Below are positions 33,269 through 40,530 of a stretch of 57,950 nucleotides of DNA, piece after piece (the stretch's first letter is position 1; each line of letters begins with the position of its first letter). This DNA is from Singulisphaera sp. (GTDB taxonomy: Bacteria > Planctomycetota > Planctomycetia > Isosphaerales > Isosphaeraceae), in the NCBI GenBank assembly GCA_027451445.1, contig DAIDJG010000227.1, positions 1 to 57,950 on the forward strand, given 5' to 3'. The notes under the pieces are model-generated. The model searched no databases and had not been told where the DNA came from. It worked only from the letters and a program-made list of their open reading frames with translations. Both the position numbers and the translations under genes were made by a program.

Positions 33269-33988
33269 TTATTTGTCGATCCCCACGCGGATGAATCGCA
33301 CAATGCTCGAGCCGACCGCTTTCAGCGCCTGCGACATCCTGCTCGCCTCGCACTTGCACAGGGAGGGTAGGTCCGACAGGAATCCCCTGCGCAGTGTGTG
33401 CCGGCGATCGGCACGCACAAGACGAGACGCCTCTTCGGCGGTCAAGGAGCCGTTGGCGACCAGCACGTGCCGGATATGATCAAGCGCTTCGCCGACGAGA
33501 TCCTCCACGCGCCGCTTGCGCCTCTTGCGGCCCCCGTCGTCGACCAGGACCGTCTTCGCCATCACGTCGGGATCAAACCCATAAGCGACCGTGTATTCGA
33601 TCGATTCCGCGGCTGCATCGTCACCCAGCACTGCGGTGATCGCATCGACCTGATCGTCGCTGAGCGGCCTGGAGGCCGTCCTGTCCTGAGTGACGTAGAC
33701 GACCTCGTCACCGGAGGTGTGCCGGAGCCGCAACGGTGTCGGCGGCGACCCCTGGAGTTGCCGTTCGAACCATTGCGCTTCGAAATGCGTGAGTAGCGGC
33801 TTTCGAAGCGACTCGAGCTTGGAATCCAGGTCGCGATGTGCTTTGTACGCATCCAAGAATGAAAGAACGTCGCGACCAAGTGACTCGTGACCCGTACCCG
33901 GGCCGCACGCGACCGTGTCGGGATCGCGATCGTCGGATGCACGTCGTTCGGCCTCGGCGAAGATGGAAGTGCGCGTTGGCTTTGACAT
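33269..33988 (-). CDS. Prophage hypothetical protein
   Basis: 239 aa from ATG 33988; the frame continues to 34201 but that part has non-protein-like composition. An acidic N-terminal half ('VLSFLDAYKAHRDLDSKLES') and a basic helical end ('GGRKRRKRRVEDLVGEALDH', 'LVRADRRHTLRRGFLSDLPS') suggest nucleic-acid binding. No Shine-Dalgarno is seen. It ends directly at the peptidase start (TAAATG). The 240 bp upstream are non-coding with a small hairpin at 34107-34122. Confidence 0.6.
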   Translation of the reverse strand: MSKPTRTSIFAEAERRASDDRDPDTVACGPGTGHESLGRDVLSFLDAYKAHRDLDSKLESLRKPLLTHFEAQWFERQLQGSPPTPLRLRHTSGDEVVYVTQDRTASRPLSDDQVDAITAVLGDDAAAESIEYTVAYGFDPDVMAKTVLVDDGGRKRRKRRVEDLVGEALDHIRHVLVANGSLTAEEASRLVRADRRHTLRRGFLSDLPSLCKCEASRMSQALKAVGSSIVRFIRVGIDK

Positions 33989-34228
33989 TAGATCACTGGC
34001 GTTTTGGGAGACAGGGGCGCGGAAGGACCGCGATGAGGGCAGAGAAATCGAAGGACGTCCAGTGGCCGAGGCCGGCGTTTTGCCAGAGCCGCATGGCGGT
34101 CGGTACGTCCCACGTTGGGGACTCTGCTGACAGGGGACTCGACGGAGCACGCCTGCCGTACATGCGACGGCGGCGCGCTCGGCGAGTCTCGGGGGCGGCA
34201 ATAGTACCGCTGCGGACGGGGCTTTGCA

Positions 34229-34813
34229 TCAGCCTATCTTGATGCGACTGGGCCGACTGATCGCGACAGTGAATCGTCGTGGATCCCAGCCAGCGGATTG
34301 GAGCTTCTCGCCGATCTCGGACCGTGCGCGGCCGATGAGGATCTTGATTGCGGAGACGCTCAGGCCAAACCGGACCGAGCACTCGATCACCGACCACGGA
34401 GGCGAGTTATCGAGACCGTACCGCCGCACGACGATCGCACGGCTACGGGAGTCCAGGACGTCAAGCGCCTCGGCGATCGCCTCGGAGATGCCGTCTCGCG
34501 TGTCGGGCTCTGGAGACTCGAGCTGGTCCAGATCGACGCGTTCGCGCGATCCGACGTCGGAGGCGTGAGTGAAGCCGTGCTCCGCGTGCTTGGCGAGCTG
34601 ACGGTCGAGAGCGCGGATCAAAAAGCTGCGCGCGAAAGCGCTAAACGGAGCCGCGTCCGGCCTGCTCGGGTCGTACTTCAGCGCCGCGCGCCAGATGGCC
34701 AGGCACGACTCCTGGTACGCGTCTTCCCATTCCAGGCCGCGCGCGGCGTAGCGAGACGCGTACCAGCGCGTGAGTCTATCGTGTTGCGTGACCAAGTCGG
34801 CGGGAGAGTGCAT
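34229..34813 (-). CDS. Phage sigma-70-like factor
   Basis: 194 aa. Residues ~10-75 resemble sigma region 2 ('YASRYAARGLEWEDAYQESC', 'AFARSFLIRALDRQL'). Residues ~115-170 resemble region 4: 'ALDVLDSRSRAIVVRRYGLD' and the helix-turn-helix 'FGLSVSAIKILIGRARSEI'. It would direct host RNA polymerase, plausibly to the late leftward operon it heads. Region 2 is degenerate, so a regulator derived from a sigma factor is an alternative. Starts at ATG 34813; the region upstream is a 343-bp divergent regulatory gap. Confidence 0.75.
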   Translation of the reverse strand: MHSPADLVTQHDRLTRWYASRYAARGLEWEDAYQESCLAIWRAALKYDPSRPDAAPFSAFARSFLIRALDRQLAKHAEHGFTHASDVGSRERVDLDQLESPEPDTRDGISEAIAEALDVLDSRSRAIVVRRYGLDNSPPWSVIECSVRFGLSVSAIKILIGRARSEIGEKLQSAGWDPRRFTVAISRPSRIKIG

Positions 34814-35013
34814 CGGTCGCTCGGGTGCGAGACAAGGTGTCTACCATTACCGTTGCGCGACTGTCGTAAGCTGGTGCGCATTCGGCCGCTTTGACGGCGT
34901 GGCGCAACCCTCATAACCGCGCCCGTCGGCCTGCGCCGCTGGACTGACTCCCATTTGGCGCGTGCAACTCGAGCCAGTCTCGGGCGTTGCGGCAATGGTG
35001 ATCTGGACCCGAT

Positions 35014-35120
35014 CTTTCCGTAAAATAGCCCATCTGCGGACAGTCCCAGGCGCAACGTGCAGGATTTACCGGCTTTGACTCCACCTTTGGGACGGTCGCC
35101 GTGCACCGTTTTACGGAAAG
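35014..35120. promoter_or_regulatory. Divergent regulatory gap with 12-bp inverted repeat
   Basis: Between the sigma-like gene (34813, leftward) and the recombinase (35157, rightward) 343 bp are non-coding. CTTTCCGTAAAA at 35014-35025 is the exact reverse complement of TTTTACGGAAAG at 35109-35120. A further CGGAAAGT site lies at 35146-35152, 4 nt before the recombinase start. They look like operator sites for a regulator, or ends of an invertible segment. Confidence 0.55.
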
Positions 35121-35156
35121 TCTCATTTTCGCCCTCACAAAGATCGGAAAGTATCG

Positions 35157-35720
35157 ATGCCTTTGCGCCGTCCCAACGCCGAGATCCGCACCCGCGAGTA
35201 CCTGACCGAGGCCGAGGTGGAGCGTCTCATGAAAGCCGCATCCCGCCGCGGCCGGTATCCGAGCCGGGACTCGGCCTCGATCCTGATCGCGTACCGGCAC
35301 GGCCTACGCGCCTCCGAGCTCGTCGACCTGCGGTGGGACCAGGTCGACCTCGAACAGCGAGTGCTCCACGTGCGACGTGTCAAGCGCGGATCACCCAGCA
35401 CGCATCCTCTTAGCCGGGGCGAGCTCGCGGCGCTGCGCAGGCTCAAGCGAGACGCATCAGGATATGTTTTCGCGACAGAACGAGGAGGTCCCTGGACCAC
35501 CTCGGCCTGGGCCAAGATGCTCACCGCGGCGGCGGAGGAGGCCGAGCTCGCGCTGAAGGTGCACCCCCATATGCTCCGCCACGCCTGCGGATACCACCTC
35601 GCGAATCAGGGACGCGACACCCGCGCGATCCAGGCGTACCTCGGGCATCGGAATATCCAGCACACCGTGCGCTACACCGAGCTCGCGGCGGACCGCTTCA
35701 GGGATTTCTGGAAAGACTGA
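35157..35720 (+). CDS. FimB-sized tyrosine recombinase
   Basis: 187 aa, with only the catalytic domain. It shows 'YRHGLRASELVDLRWDQVDL' (first Arg), Lys in the 'RRVKRGSPSTHPL' hairpin, 'HPHMLRHACGYHLANQGRD' (His-x-x-Arg), and 'LGHRNIQHTVRYTELA' (His and Tyr nucleophile). The core-binding domain of normal integrases is missing, as in FimB/FimE invertases. A prophage already holding an integrase would not need it for integration, so DNA inversion, dimer resolution or excision control are candidates. ATG is preceded by GGAAAG. Confidence 0.88.
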   Translation: MPLRRPNAEIRTREYLTEAEVERLMKAASRRGRYPSRDSASILIAYRHGLRASELVDLRWDQVDLEQRVLHVRRVKRGSPSTHPLSRGELAALRRLKRDASGYVFATERGGPWTTSAWAKMLTAAAEEAELALKVHPHMLRHACGYHLANQGRDTRAIQAYLGHRNIQHTVRYTELAADRFRDFWKD

Positions 35721-35743
35721 GCGAAAAAAAATCCAGTCCCCTC

Positions 35744-35772
35744 TTGCTTCGTCCATATATCGAGCATATACT
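35744..35772 (+). promoter_or_regulatory. Promoter of rightward early operon
   Basis: TTGCTT (35744-35749) and TATACT (35767-35772) are separated by exactly 17 bp. The predicted start near 35779 lies before the small-gene operon. A perfect 10-bp palindrome GAGACGTCTC at 35791-35800, close behind the start, is a possible operator. Confidence 0.6.
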
Positions 35773-35824
35773 CACCATAGAGACGCGAGTGAGACGTCTC
35801 GGAACTACCGAAGGGGGCGAAGCG

Positions 35825-36058
35825 ATGAGCAGGCACAAGCACACCTGGAAGCGCGATGTCGAGGTCGTCGGCGGCTGCGACGAAAACCCGGGCTGTTTCC
35901 AGACCGACGGGCGATTCCGTTTTGTCTCAAATTGCCGCCGCTGTGGCGCGATCAAGACCGAGACGCATCCGCACCCTGGGGACCGTTACGAGCCCGTCGT
36001 GTCCGTCGTGCGCACTGCTGCGGGCCGAGAGTATCGGCGTGAGATTTACGGGGTTTGA
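35825..36058 (+). CDS. Small zinc-finger-like early protein
   Basis: 77 aa from ATG 35825, behind a G-rich ribosome binding stretch. 'GCDENPGCFQ' and 'SNCRRCGAIKTETHPHPGD' place four Cys (two CxxxxxC/CxxC pairs) suited to one zinc. The motif 'CGAIKTETH' is similar to 'CGLHRTRHV' in the next gene, so the two may be related. Function unknown. Confidence 0.6.
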   Translation: MSRHKHTWKRDVEVVGGCDENPGCFQTDGRFRFVSNCRRCGAIKTETHPHPGDRYEPVVSVVRTAAGREYRREIYGV

Positions 36059-36070
36059 TGATCGATTTCC

Positions 36071-36093
36071 CCCGGCCGCACGTCGCGGCCGGG
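36071..36093. repeat. Early-operon intergenic hairpin, copy 1
   Basis: A 9-bp perfect stem CCCGGCCGC / GCGGCCGGG closes an ACGTC loop. The same 23-bp unit occurs at 36653-36675 and 36903-36927, each time between two small early genes. Confidence 0.8.
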
Positions 36094-36129
36094 AACCTGT
36101 GCCCGGCATGGTGATCAGGGGAGCCAGCT

Positions 36130-36633
36130 ATGGAATATGCGTATTGCGTCGAGGGGGGATGCGAAGAGATTGTCGACGACGCTCGGGATCTGGGCGAAGC
36201 GATTGAGATTGTGGAAGAACTGGTCCGCGAGACCAGCTCCTACCCGACCGGCGCGACCCTATCGGTATCCATTGAGGAGCGAGACGAGGATGGGGAAGTG
36301 ATCCGACGGAGGCATATCACCGTCGACATACCGCCAGATGAAGAGGCGCTCATCCGTGCGGCTACTTGGTTCAGCCACCAGCGGTCGTGCGGGAATAACC
36401 CGGACAGCCACGCCTGGTCGTCGAGACAAGAAGGCGGAAACAGCGAAAACCCTGGCGTGTGGGGCATCGGCGGCACGGCCCTCACCATCGACGAGCGCTG
36501 CAAGGACTGTGGCCTACACCGCACACGCCATGTGTGCGGGACTCAGCGTGGTCCGTACGACCACGACCGGACAGTCTATACGATGCCCGACACGTGGTGC
36601 GCCATCTGTGAGCGCGAAGAGTGCGAGTGCTAG
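36130..36633 (+). CDS. Early protein with Cys-rich C-terminus
   Basis: 167 aa. Residues ~1-80 look like a compact alpha/beta domain ('ARDLGEAIEIVEELVRETSS', 'LSVSIEERDEDGEVIRRRHI'). The C-terminal half has Cys pairs ('CKDCGLHRTRHVCG', 'WCAICEREECEC') for zinc binding. A 12-bp tandem duplication follows the stop (around 36622-36647) and repeats the last codons including the TAG. Function unknown. Confidence 0.6.
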   Translation: MEYAYCVEGGCEEIVDDARDLGEAIEIVEELVRETSSYPTGATLSVSIEERDEDGEVIRRRHITVDIPPDEEALIRAATWFSHQRSCGNNPDSHAWSSRQEGGNSENPGVWGIGGTALTIDERCKDCGLHRTRHVCGTQRGPYDHDRTVYTMPDTWCAICEREECEC

Positions 36634-36652
36634 TGCGAGTGCTAGTGCATAC

Positions 36653-36675
36653 CCCGGCCGCACGTCGCGGCCGGG
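36653..36675. repeat. Early-operon intergenic hairpin, copy 2
   Basis: Same stem and ACGTC loop as copy 1, followed 6 nt later by a ribosome binding site (CGAAAGGA) shared word for word with the one after copy 3. Confidence 0.8.
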
Positions 36676-36696
36676 ACAACACGAAAGGACCACGCC

Positions 36697-36897
36697 ATGA
36701 ACGCTCGCGATTTCGATCCACACCAGTACGCTCTCGATCTTGGGTGGGAGTGGGACCACATTGAGGCTTCAGCCCAGGGCCTCGGCGACTACGACGTCCA
36801 TGCAATCGAGGAGGTCTACGGCAAGGATGCTCCGACGGTCAAGGAAGCCCTCCTCCAATGGTGCCGAGACACGGTCTCGAAGGCACCGAATGTCTGA
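36697..36897 (+). CDS. Small acidic early protein
   Basis: 66 aa, acidic, Trp-containing helical protein ('ALDLGWEWDHIEASAQGLGD', 'DAPTVKEALLQWCRDTVSK'). Good AAGGA ribosome binding site. No family recognised; many small phage early proteins inhibit host functions. Confidence 0.55.
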   Translation: MNARDFDPHQYALDLGWEWDHIEASAQGLGDYDVHAIEEVYGKDAPTVKEALLQWCRDTVSKAPNV

Positions 36898-36902
36898 CGA
36901 CA

Positions 36903-36927
36903 CCCCGGCCGCACGTCGCGGCCGGGG
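36903..36927. repeat. Early-operon intergenic hairpin, copy 3
   Basis: Extended version of copies 1 and 2: a 10-bp stem CCCCGGCCGC / GCGGCCGGGG around ACGTC, 6 nt after a stop codon and 20 nt before the next start. Confidence 0.8.
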
Positions 36928-36946
36928 CACCACGAAAGGAGCAGAG

Positions 36947-37594
36947 ATGGACATACAAGCCGACCTCGGCACGCTCTTAATCGCCACGACGCGCCGGGCG
37001 TGTGGCATCCAACTGAACAAAATGGGAGTCACTGGGCACGCCCAAGAGTGTCTCGTCGGAGAGACCGGATACGCGCGCCACGAACGGCGCGTTGAGGCCG
37101 CGACGATAGCGGCCAAAGTTTACAGCCGGTGCACGCCCGGTGGAGATGAGGCGGACGCCGAGACCCAGATGGTGGCCACCTGCGCTATCCTCTACCTCGA
37201 TATTGCCGGGGTGGGTGGCCGGCGAGGAGTGGAAGGGACGTCCACTCTACGGCACCCGGCCTTTGCCGAGCTCGGCAAAGGCCGCAAGCACGCCTCGGAC
37301 GGAAACGCCTGGAGCGCGGCCATCAAGGACGCGCTGTGCCGCGCGTCCGAGGGGAGGCGAGTGTGCTTTTGCATTGATTACGGGACACTCGTGTTCATTC
37401 TCGGCGAGCGCCGCATACCCATCGACACGCGGATCTCGCCCGCAGCGTGGCGCATGACGATCGCTCGAGAGGGCCTGCGCCGAGCCCTAGGGCTCGTGGC
37501 GTGGCGTCCGGATCTCCCGGTGGTGGCCCCGCGGGAATCTCTCCCCTTCTGGGGGGCCCTAGTAAACGCAATCCACGCGGAGGCAAAATCATGA
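36947..37594 (+). CDS. Early prophage protein of unknown function
   Basis: 215 aa from ATG 36947 behind AAGGAG. Mixed alpha/beta sequence: 'HERRVEAATIAAKVYSRCTP' and 'AWSAAIKDALCRASEGRRVC', 'FCIDYGTLVFILGERRIPID'. No catalytic motif recognised. The final residues overlap the next gene start (ATGA). Confidence 0.55.
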   Translation: MDIQADLGTLLIATTRRACGIQLNKMGVTGHAQECLVGETGYARHERRVEAATIAAKVYSRCTPGGDEADAETQMVATCAILYLDIAGVGGRRGVEGTSTLRHPAFAELGKGRKHASDGNAWSAAIKDALCRASEGRRVCFCIDYGTLVFILGERRIPIDTRISPAAWRMTIAREGLRRALGLVAWRPDLPVVAPRESLPFWGALVNAIHAEAKS

Positions 37595-38145
37595 CCCCTC
37601 CGCGCTGCCTCGGCCGTTATACGCGGCCGAGGATCAGGGCCGGCGACGTCGTGCGGGCGGCTGCGAGCCGCTCCAAGCGCTACGCGGTCGAGTGGGACGA
37701 CTGGACCGTCACCGCGTTCACAACCCGGGGCCGGCTCCGCTGGCCGTGCACCTCGGGCCGCGGCGGCACGCCCCGGCCGCTCATTTTTGGAGATCTTCTC
37801 ACCGCGCTCCAGCGTGAGGCGGCGAGCGCAGTAGTCGCCGAATTCGGCGTCTCTCGCACGTGGGTCACCCGCGCCAGGCGAGCCCTCAAAATCGACTGGC
37901 GGACCGAAGGCACGCTCGAGCTCTGGTCCCGTCGCTCACGCGAGGTCCGGCCGCGAAGCCCGAAGACCCAGGCCCAGGCAGCTCGGCCGCGTCGACCGCT
38001 CACCGCGGCCCAGGTCGAGCAGATCCGGCGACTGCACGCGGAGGGCGCGGGGCCGTCCGAGCTGGCCAGGCGCTACCACCGATCCCCCCAGTACGTCGGC
38101 CAGCTCGTCCGCCGCGAGCGCGCCAGAACAGGAGACAGCCAATGA
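37591..38145 (+). CDS. Helix-turn-helix early regulator
   Basis: 184 aa from ATG 37591, overlapping the upstream stop. Two helix-turn-helix candidates: 'AVVAEFGVSRTWVTRARRAL' (about residues 79-98) and, near the C-terminus, 'RRLHAEGAGPSELARRYHRS' with 'PQYVGQLVRRERA', the latter resolvase/Hin-like. The N-terminal ~65 residues are basic and Trp-containing. Probably DNA binding, either a transcription regulator or a replication accessory. Confidence 0.6.
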   Translation: MTPPRCLGRYTRPRIRAGDVVRAAASRSKRYAVEWDDWTVTAFTTRGRLRWPCTSGRGGTPRPLIFGDLLTALQREAASAVVAEFGVSRTWVTRARRALKIDWRTEGTLELWSRRSREVRPRSPKTQAQAARPRRPLTAAQVEQIRRLHAEGAGPSELARRYHRSPQYVGQLVRRERARTGDSQ

Positions 38146-38339
38146 ACCACGTCACCAGATTCGTCATCGACCTCAACGCCGACGACGCCGCGTCCCTGGC
38201 CGAGATCGTGGCCAGGGACGCGGAGAGATCGGGAACTATCCCCGGGCGTCAGCGCACCTCCACAATCCGACGGCTGATCCGCGAGGAGCGGAGACGCCTC
38301 GAAGACGCTCCGCGCAAAGCGCGATCGCCATCGTCCTAA
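38142..38339 (+). CDS. Small ribbon-helix-helix-like protein
   Basis: 65 aa; ATG overlaps the upstream stop (ATGA). An N-terminal strand ('THVTRFVID'-type, here 'MNHVTRFVIDLNADDAASLA') is followed by 'RTSTIRRLIREERRRLE'. This strand-helix-helix order is that of CopG/Arc repressors. A regulator is likely. Confidence 0.55.
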   Translation: MNHVTRFVIDLNADDAASLAEIVARDAERSGTIPGRQRTSTIRRLIREERRRLEDAPRKARSPSS

Positions 38340-38352
38340 CGCGATCGCAACA

Positions 38353-38470
38353 TCGCTCGCCGCGCCGCGAGCGAGATGCTGCCAGGTCGCCGCCGAGCTG
38401 AGCGCCCAGCTCGGCGGACACTCTCAATCGCAACCCCCTCCCCTTCCCCGGTGCACGACAAGGGGTTGCG
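38353..38470. terminator. Three hairpins between convergent genes
   Basis: The 173 bp between the rightward gene ending at 38339 and the leftward gene ending at 38513 hold three perfect stems: TCGCTCGC/GCGAGCGA (38353-38374), CCGCCGAGCTG/CAGCTCGGCGG (38390-38417), and CGCAACCCC/GGGGTTGCG (38429-38470). They probably end transcription from both sides. Confidence 0.6.
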
Positions 38471-38512
38471 CCGACAGGGTCTCCGCGATCGGCAGAGATT
38501 CACGCGCAAAGT

Positions 38513-38773
38513 CTACGCAGCCGCGTCATCTTCGCCCTGGAAGTCCCCGAATCCGGATCGCAGAGTTTCGTCCAACTTGAATCTGCGCAGGGATTGATCC
38601 AGCAACTTCACCGCAAACGCGGACTTGCTCATCCTCTCGCCTGCGGCCACTGCCGTAAGCCGCACGTTCAGGCTGTGCGGGAGCACGAAGGTCGCGTTAA
38701 TTGTGGTGCCTTTCCTCCGGACATCAGCAACCACGGGTTCGCTCGATTCCTCGGCTCTCGATCTGCGTGCCAT
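38513..38773 (-). CDS. Ribbon-helix-helix-like regulator
   Basis: 86 aa from ATG 38773, with GGGGGTGG just upstream. 'GTTINATFVLPHSLNVRLTA' reads as the RHH strand and first helix and 'GERMSKSAFAVKLLDQSLRR' as the rest. It forms a leftward pair with the gene at 38817-39038, divergent from the pilin-like operon. A lysogeny or partition-type repressor is plausible. Confidence 0.6.
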   Translation of the reverse strand: MARRSRAEESSEPVVADVRRKGTTINATFVLPHSLNVRLTAVAAGERMSKSAFAVKLLDQSLRRFKLDETLRSGFGDFQGEDDAAA

Positions 38774-38816
38774 AGGCCACCCCCTTTGATCATCAGTATC
38801 GACACTGACCACACGC

Positions 38817-39038
38817 TCACTTCCGCGGTTTCCGCGGCGCTGGCCCGATACCCTCGCGGAGGGCCTTGTGCTCGGCCTCGAAGTCGCGCTCGACCGCTGG
38901 CCTCAGGATGGATGACAGGTACTCGACGATGAGCACGCCGCGACGCCCGGCCACGAACTTGGCCTGGTCGAGGATATCCTTCTCGATCTTCACCACCGCG
39001 TCGTTGGTACGCGCCACGACTCGCTCCGAAACGTCCAT
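38817..39038 (-). CDS. Small regulator, antitoxin/RHH-like
   Basis: 73 aa. 'DAVVKIEKDILDQAKFVAGR' and 'GVLIVEYLSSILRPAVERDF' match a planctomycete-type small protein with an RHH-like DNA-binding start and a helical end; similar proteins appear alone or as antitoxins. It is first in a two-gene leftward operon and lies against the operator-rich gap 39039-39181. Confidence 0.6.
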   Translation of the reverse strand: MDVSERVVARTNDAVVKIEKDILDQAKFVAGRRGVLIVEYLSSILRPAVERDFEAEHKALREGIGPAPRKPRK

Positions 39039-39064
39039 CTAGACCCCCCAGTTACCAGGCGTGT

Positions 39065-39145
39065 CAGTTTACCCGAGCATGAACCGCGAAAGTAAATTCT
39101 ATCGGAAAGTATACCAGTAAACTGTAATACCCGTATACTGGTAGC
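39065..39145. promoter_or_regulatory. Divergent operator region
   Basis: Between divergent genes, a stretch clearly richer in A+T holds several repeats: CAGTTTAC (39065-39072) opposite GTAAACTG (39117-39124), TACCAGTA opposite TACTGGTA (39112-39119 and 39136-39143), and an ATCGGAAAGTAT site (39101-39112) shared exactly with 35143-35154. TATACT at 39134-39139 could be a -10 box. No good -35 is seen, as expected for an activated or repressed promoter. Confidence 0.55.
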
Positions 39146-39181
39146 AGGGTCACCCAGTAGCCCTTACTACAGAGGAAACAA

Positions 39182-39316
39182 ATGGAGCTACGCATATGCG
39201 TCCTACTCATCGCCTGCGCGGCCGCGGTCGTCAGGCTCGCCCAGTTCGGCTTCGAGCACTACTCGTGCTGCCTCGTCCCGGCTTTACTCTGGTGGAGCTC
39301 CTGGTGGTGCTCGTGA
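39182..39316 (+). CDS. Possible 44-aa membrane peptide overlapping the pilin-like gene
   Basis: ATG at 39182 has a near-ideal AGAGGA 5 nt upstream. The reading 'MELRICVLLIACAAAVVRLA' plus 24 residues is hydrophobic with a Trp-rich end and ends inside the pilin-like gene in another frame. It could be a real overlapping peptide, a leader that couples translation, or evidence that the pilin gene start is misread. Confidence 0.35.
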   Translation: MELRICVLLIACAAAVVRLAQFGFEHYSCCLVPALLWWSSWWCS

Positions 39317-40530
39317 TCGTCTTGCTGATCAGCGCCGTGGCGCTGGCCGCTTACGCGCATTACGGTCGCAGCCAGGCGATCACCTCGGCCGCCCGAATCC
39401 TCTCCGCGTCGATCGCCGGCGCCCGCGATCTGGCGGGACCCTCTGGCGGCGCCGGGCTTCGGTTTTTGCCCGACGCCTCGACCGTCTCCTACGCCGGCGG
39501 CCAGATCGACCCGACCGCGCAACTGACGTATCGCGCGGCTCTCCCGCTCAAGCCGGGGCCCAGTTACTCGAGCGGCCTCGTGAATACGGGGCTGCCGCTG
39601 CCCCAGGGCTTCGCGGCGCCATATCCGTGTCTGGTCGTCGAGCAGTCTCCCATCGACGCCGAGGGGCTGCCGTGCGAGCCCACGTCGTGGTTCTGGAAGG
39701 TGCGTGTGGGCGACACGATCACCGTCGGCCAGCACCCGTACACAGTCGTCGGCCCGCTCGCGATCACGCCCTGGTCGGCGAGCCCGGGCAACCCAGACCT
39801 TGCCGTAAACGACGGTCCTCCGGGCTCGCCGCCGCAGCTCACGCGGACGGTGATTACGCCGACGGGCCGCGTCAGCGTACCCGTCGAATATCTCTTCCTG
39901 GTCAACGGCCGCGACGACGATCGCAACGGCTTCGTGGATGACGGCTGGGACGGTGTGGACAATAACGTCAACCTCCAGGTCGACGAGCTCCTTGAATGGG
40001 AGACCGAGACCTGGCAGGGCTTCGACGGGGCGCTCTCCGCGACCCCGTACACGATCGTCTCGCGCCCGATCCCGGACTCGAGCCGGCCACCGATCACGCT
40101 GCCACTCGGCGTGGTGATCGACGCGTCCACGGTGTGGACGACCCAGGAGCGGACGCGGGCGCCGATCAACAGGTACACAGGCGTGCTCGATCTGATCTGG
40201 AATGCTCGCGGTGAGCTCGAGCCCTCGATCCCGTACGGCGTGCCGAGCTCGATCGGGCTCTCGAGCTCCTATGTCTCGCTCTGGCTTGCGAGCCAGGAGG
40301 ACCTGGCCCCGCTCGAGGGTACGTCTGCCCCGCTGCTGCCGGTGGGCGAGATCGGGCGCCAGACGACGTGGACCGGGCGTCGTCTGACCCACGCGTACGG
40401 GGTGATCACGATCCCGCTGCGGACCGGCGCGCCGAGATACGTCGCCGATCCGTGGTTCGCCGATCCCGCCGTGCAGCCGTATACCACTCTGACGCCTTTT
40501 TTGCCAGGGATGCGGGGGGTGGATCAATGA
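39196..40530 (+). CDS. Pseudopilin-like protein carried by the prophage
   Basis: 444 aa. The basic leader ends in a prepilin peptidase site and continues as the class hydrophobic helix: 'RPG|FTLVELLVVLVIVLLIS' with Glu at position 5 after the cut. Such N-termini are inserted in the inner membrane and built into type II secretion or type IV pilus filaments. The large body (~400 residues) is beta-rich, with an Asp-rich calcium-like loop 'DDDRNGFVDDGWDGVDNN' at about residues 239-256. Pilins are usually ~150-200 aa. A GTG at 39265 would give a 6-residue leader. No pilus gene accompanies it. Confidence 0.8.
   Translation: MRPTHRLRGRGRQARPVRLRALLVLPRPGFTLVELLVVLVIVLLISAVALAAYAHYGRSQAITSAARILSASIAGARDLAGPSGGAGLRFLPDASTVSYAGGQIDPTAQLTYRAALPLKPGPSYSSGLVNTGLPLPQGFAAPYPCLVVEQSPIDAEGLPCEPTSWFWKVRVGDTITVGQHPYTVVGPLAITPWSASPGNPDLAVNDGPPGSPPQLTRTVITPTGRVSVPVEYLFLVNGRDDDRNGFVDDGWDGVDNNVNLQVDELLEWETETWQGFDGALSATPYTIVSRPIPDSSRPPITLPLGVVIDASTVWTTQERTRAPINRYTGVLDLIWNARGELEPSIPYGVPSSIGLSSSYVSLWLASQEDLAPLEGTSAPLLPVGEIGRQTTWTGRRLTHAYGVITIPLRTGAPRYVADPWFADPAVQPYTTLTPFLPGMRGVDQ

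Noticed and set aside
33989-34201. A longer start for the 239-aa prophage protein.
   Set aside because: The added 71 residues are Pro/Arg/Ser-rich without structure and no ribosome binding site precedes 34201.
36071-36927. A short CRISPR-like array suggested by three similar repeats.
   Set aside because: Spacing is irregular (578 and 246 bp), the intervals are genes, and there are no cas genes.
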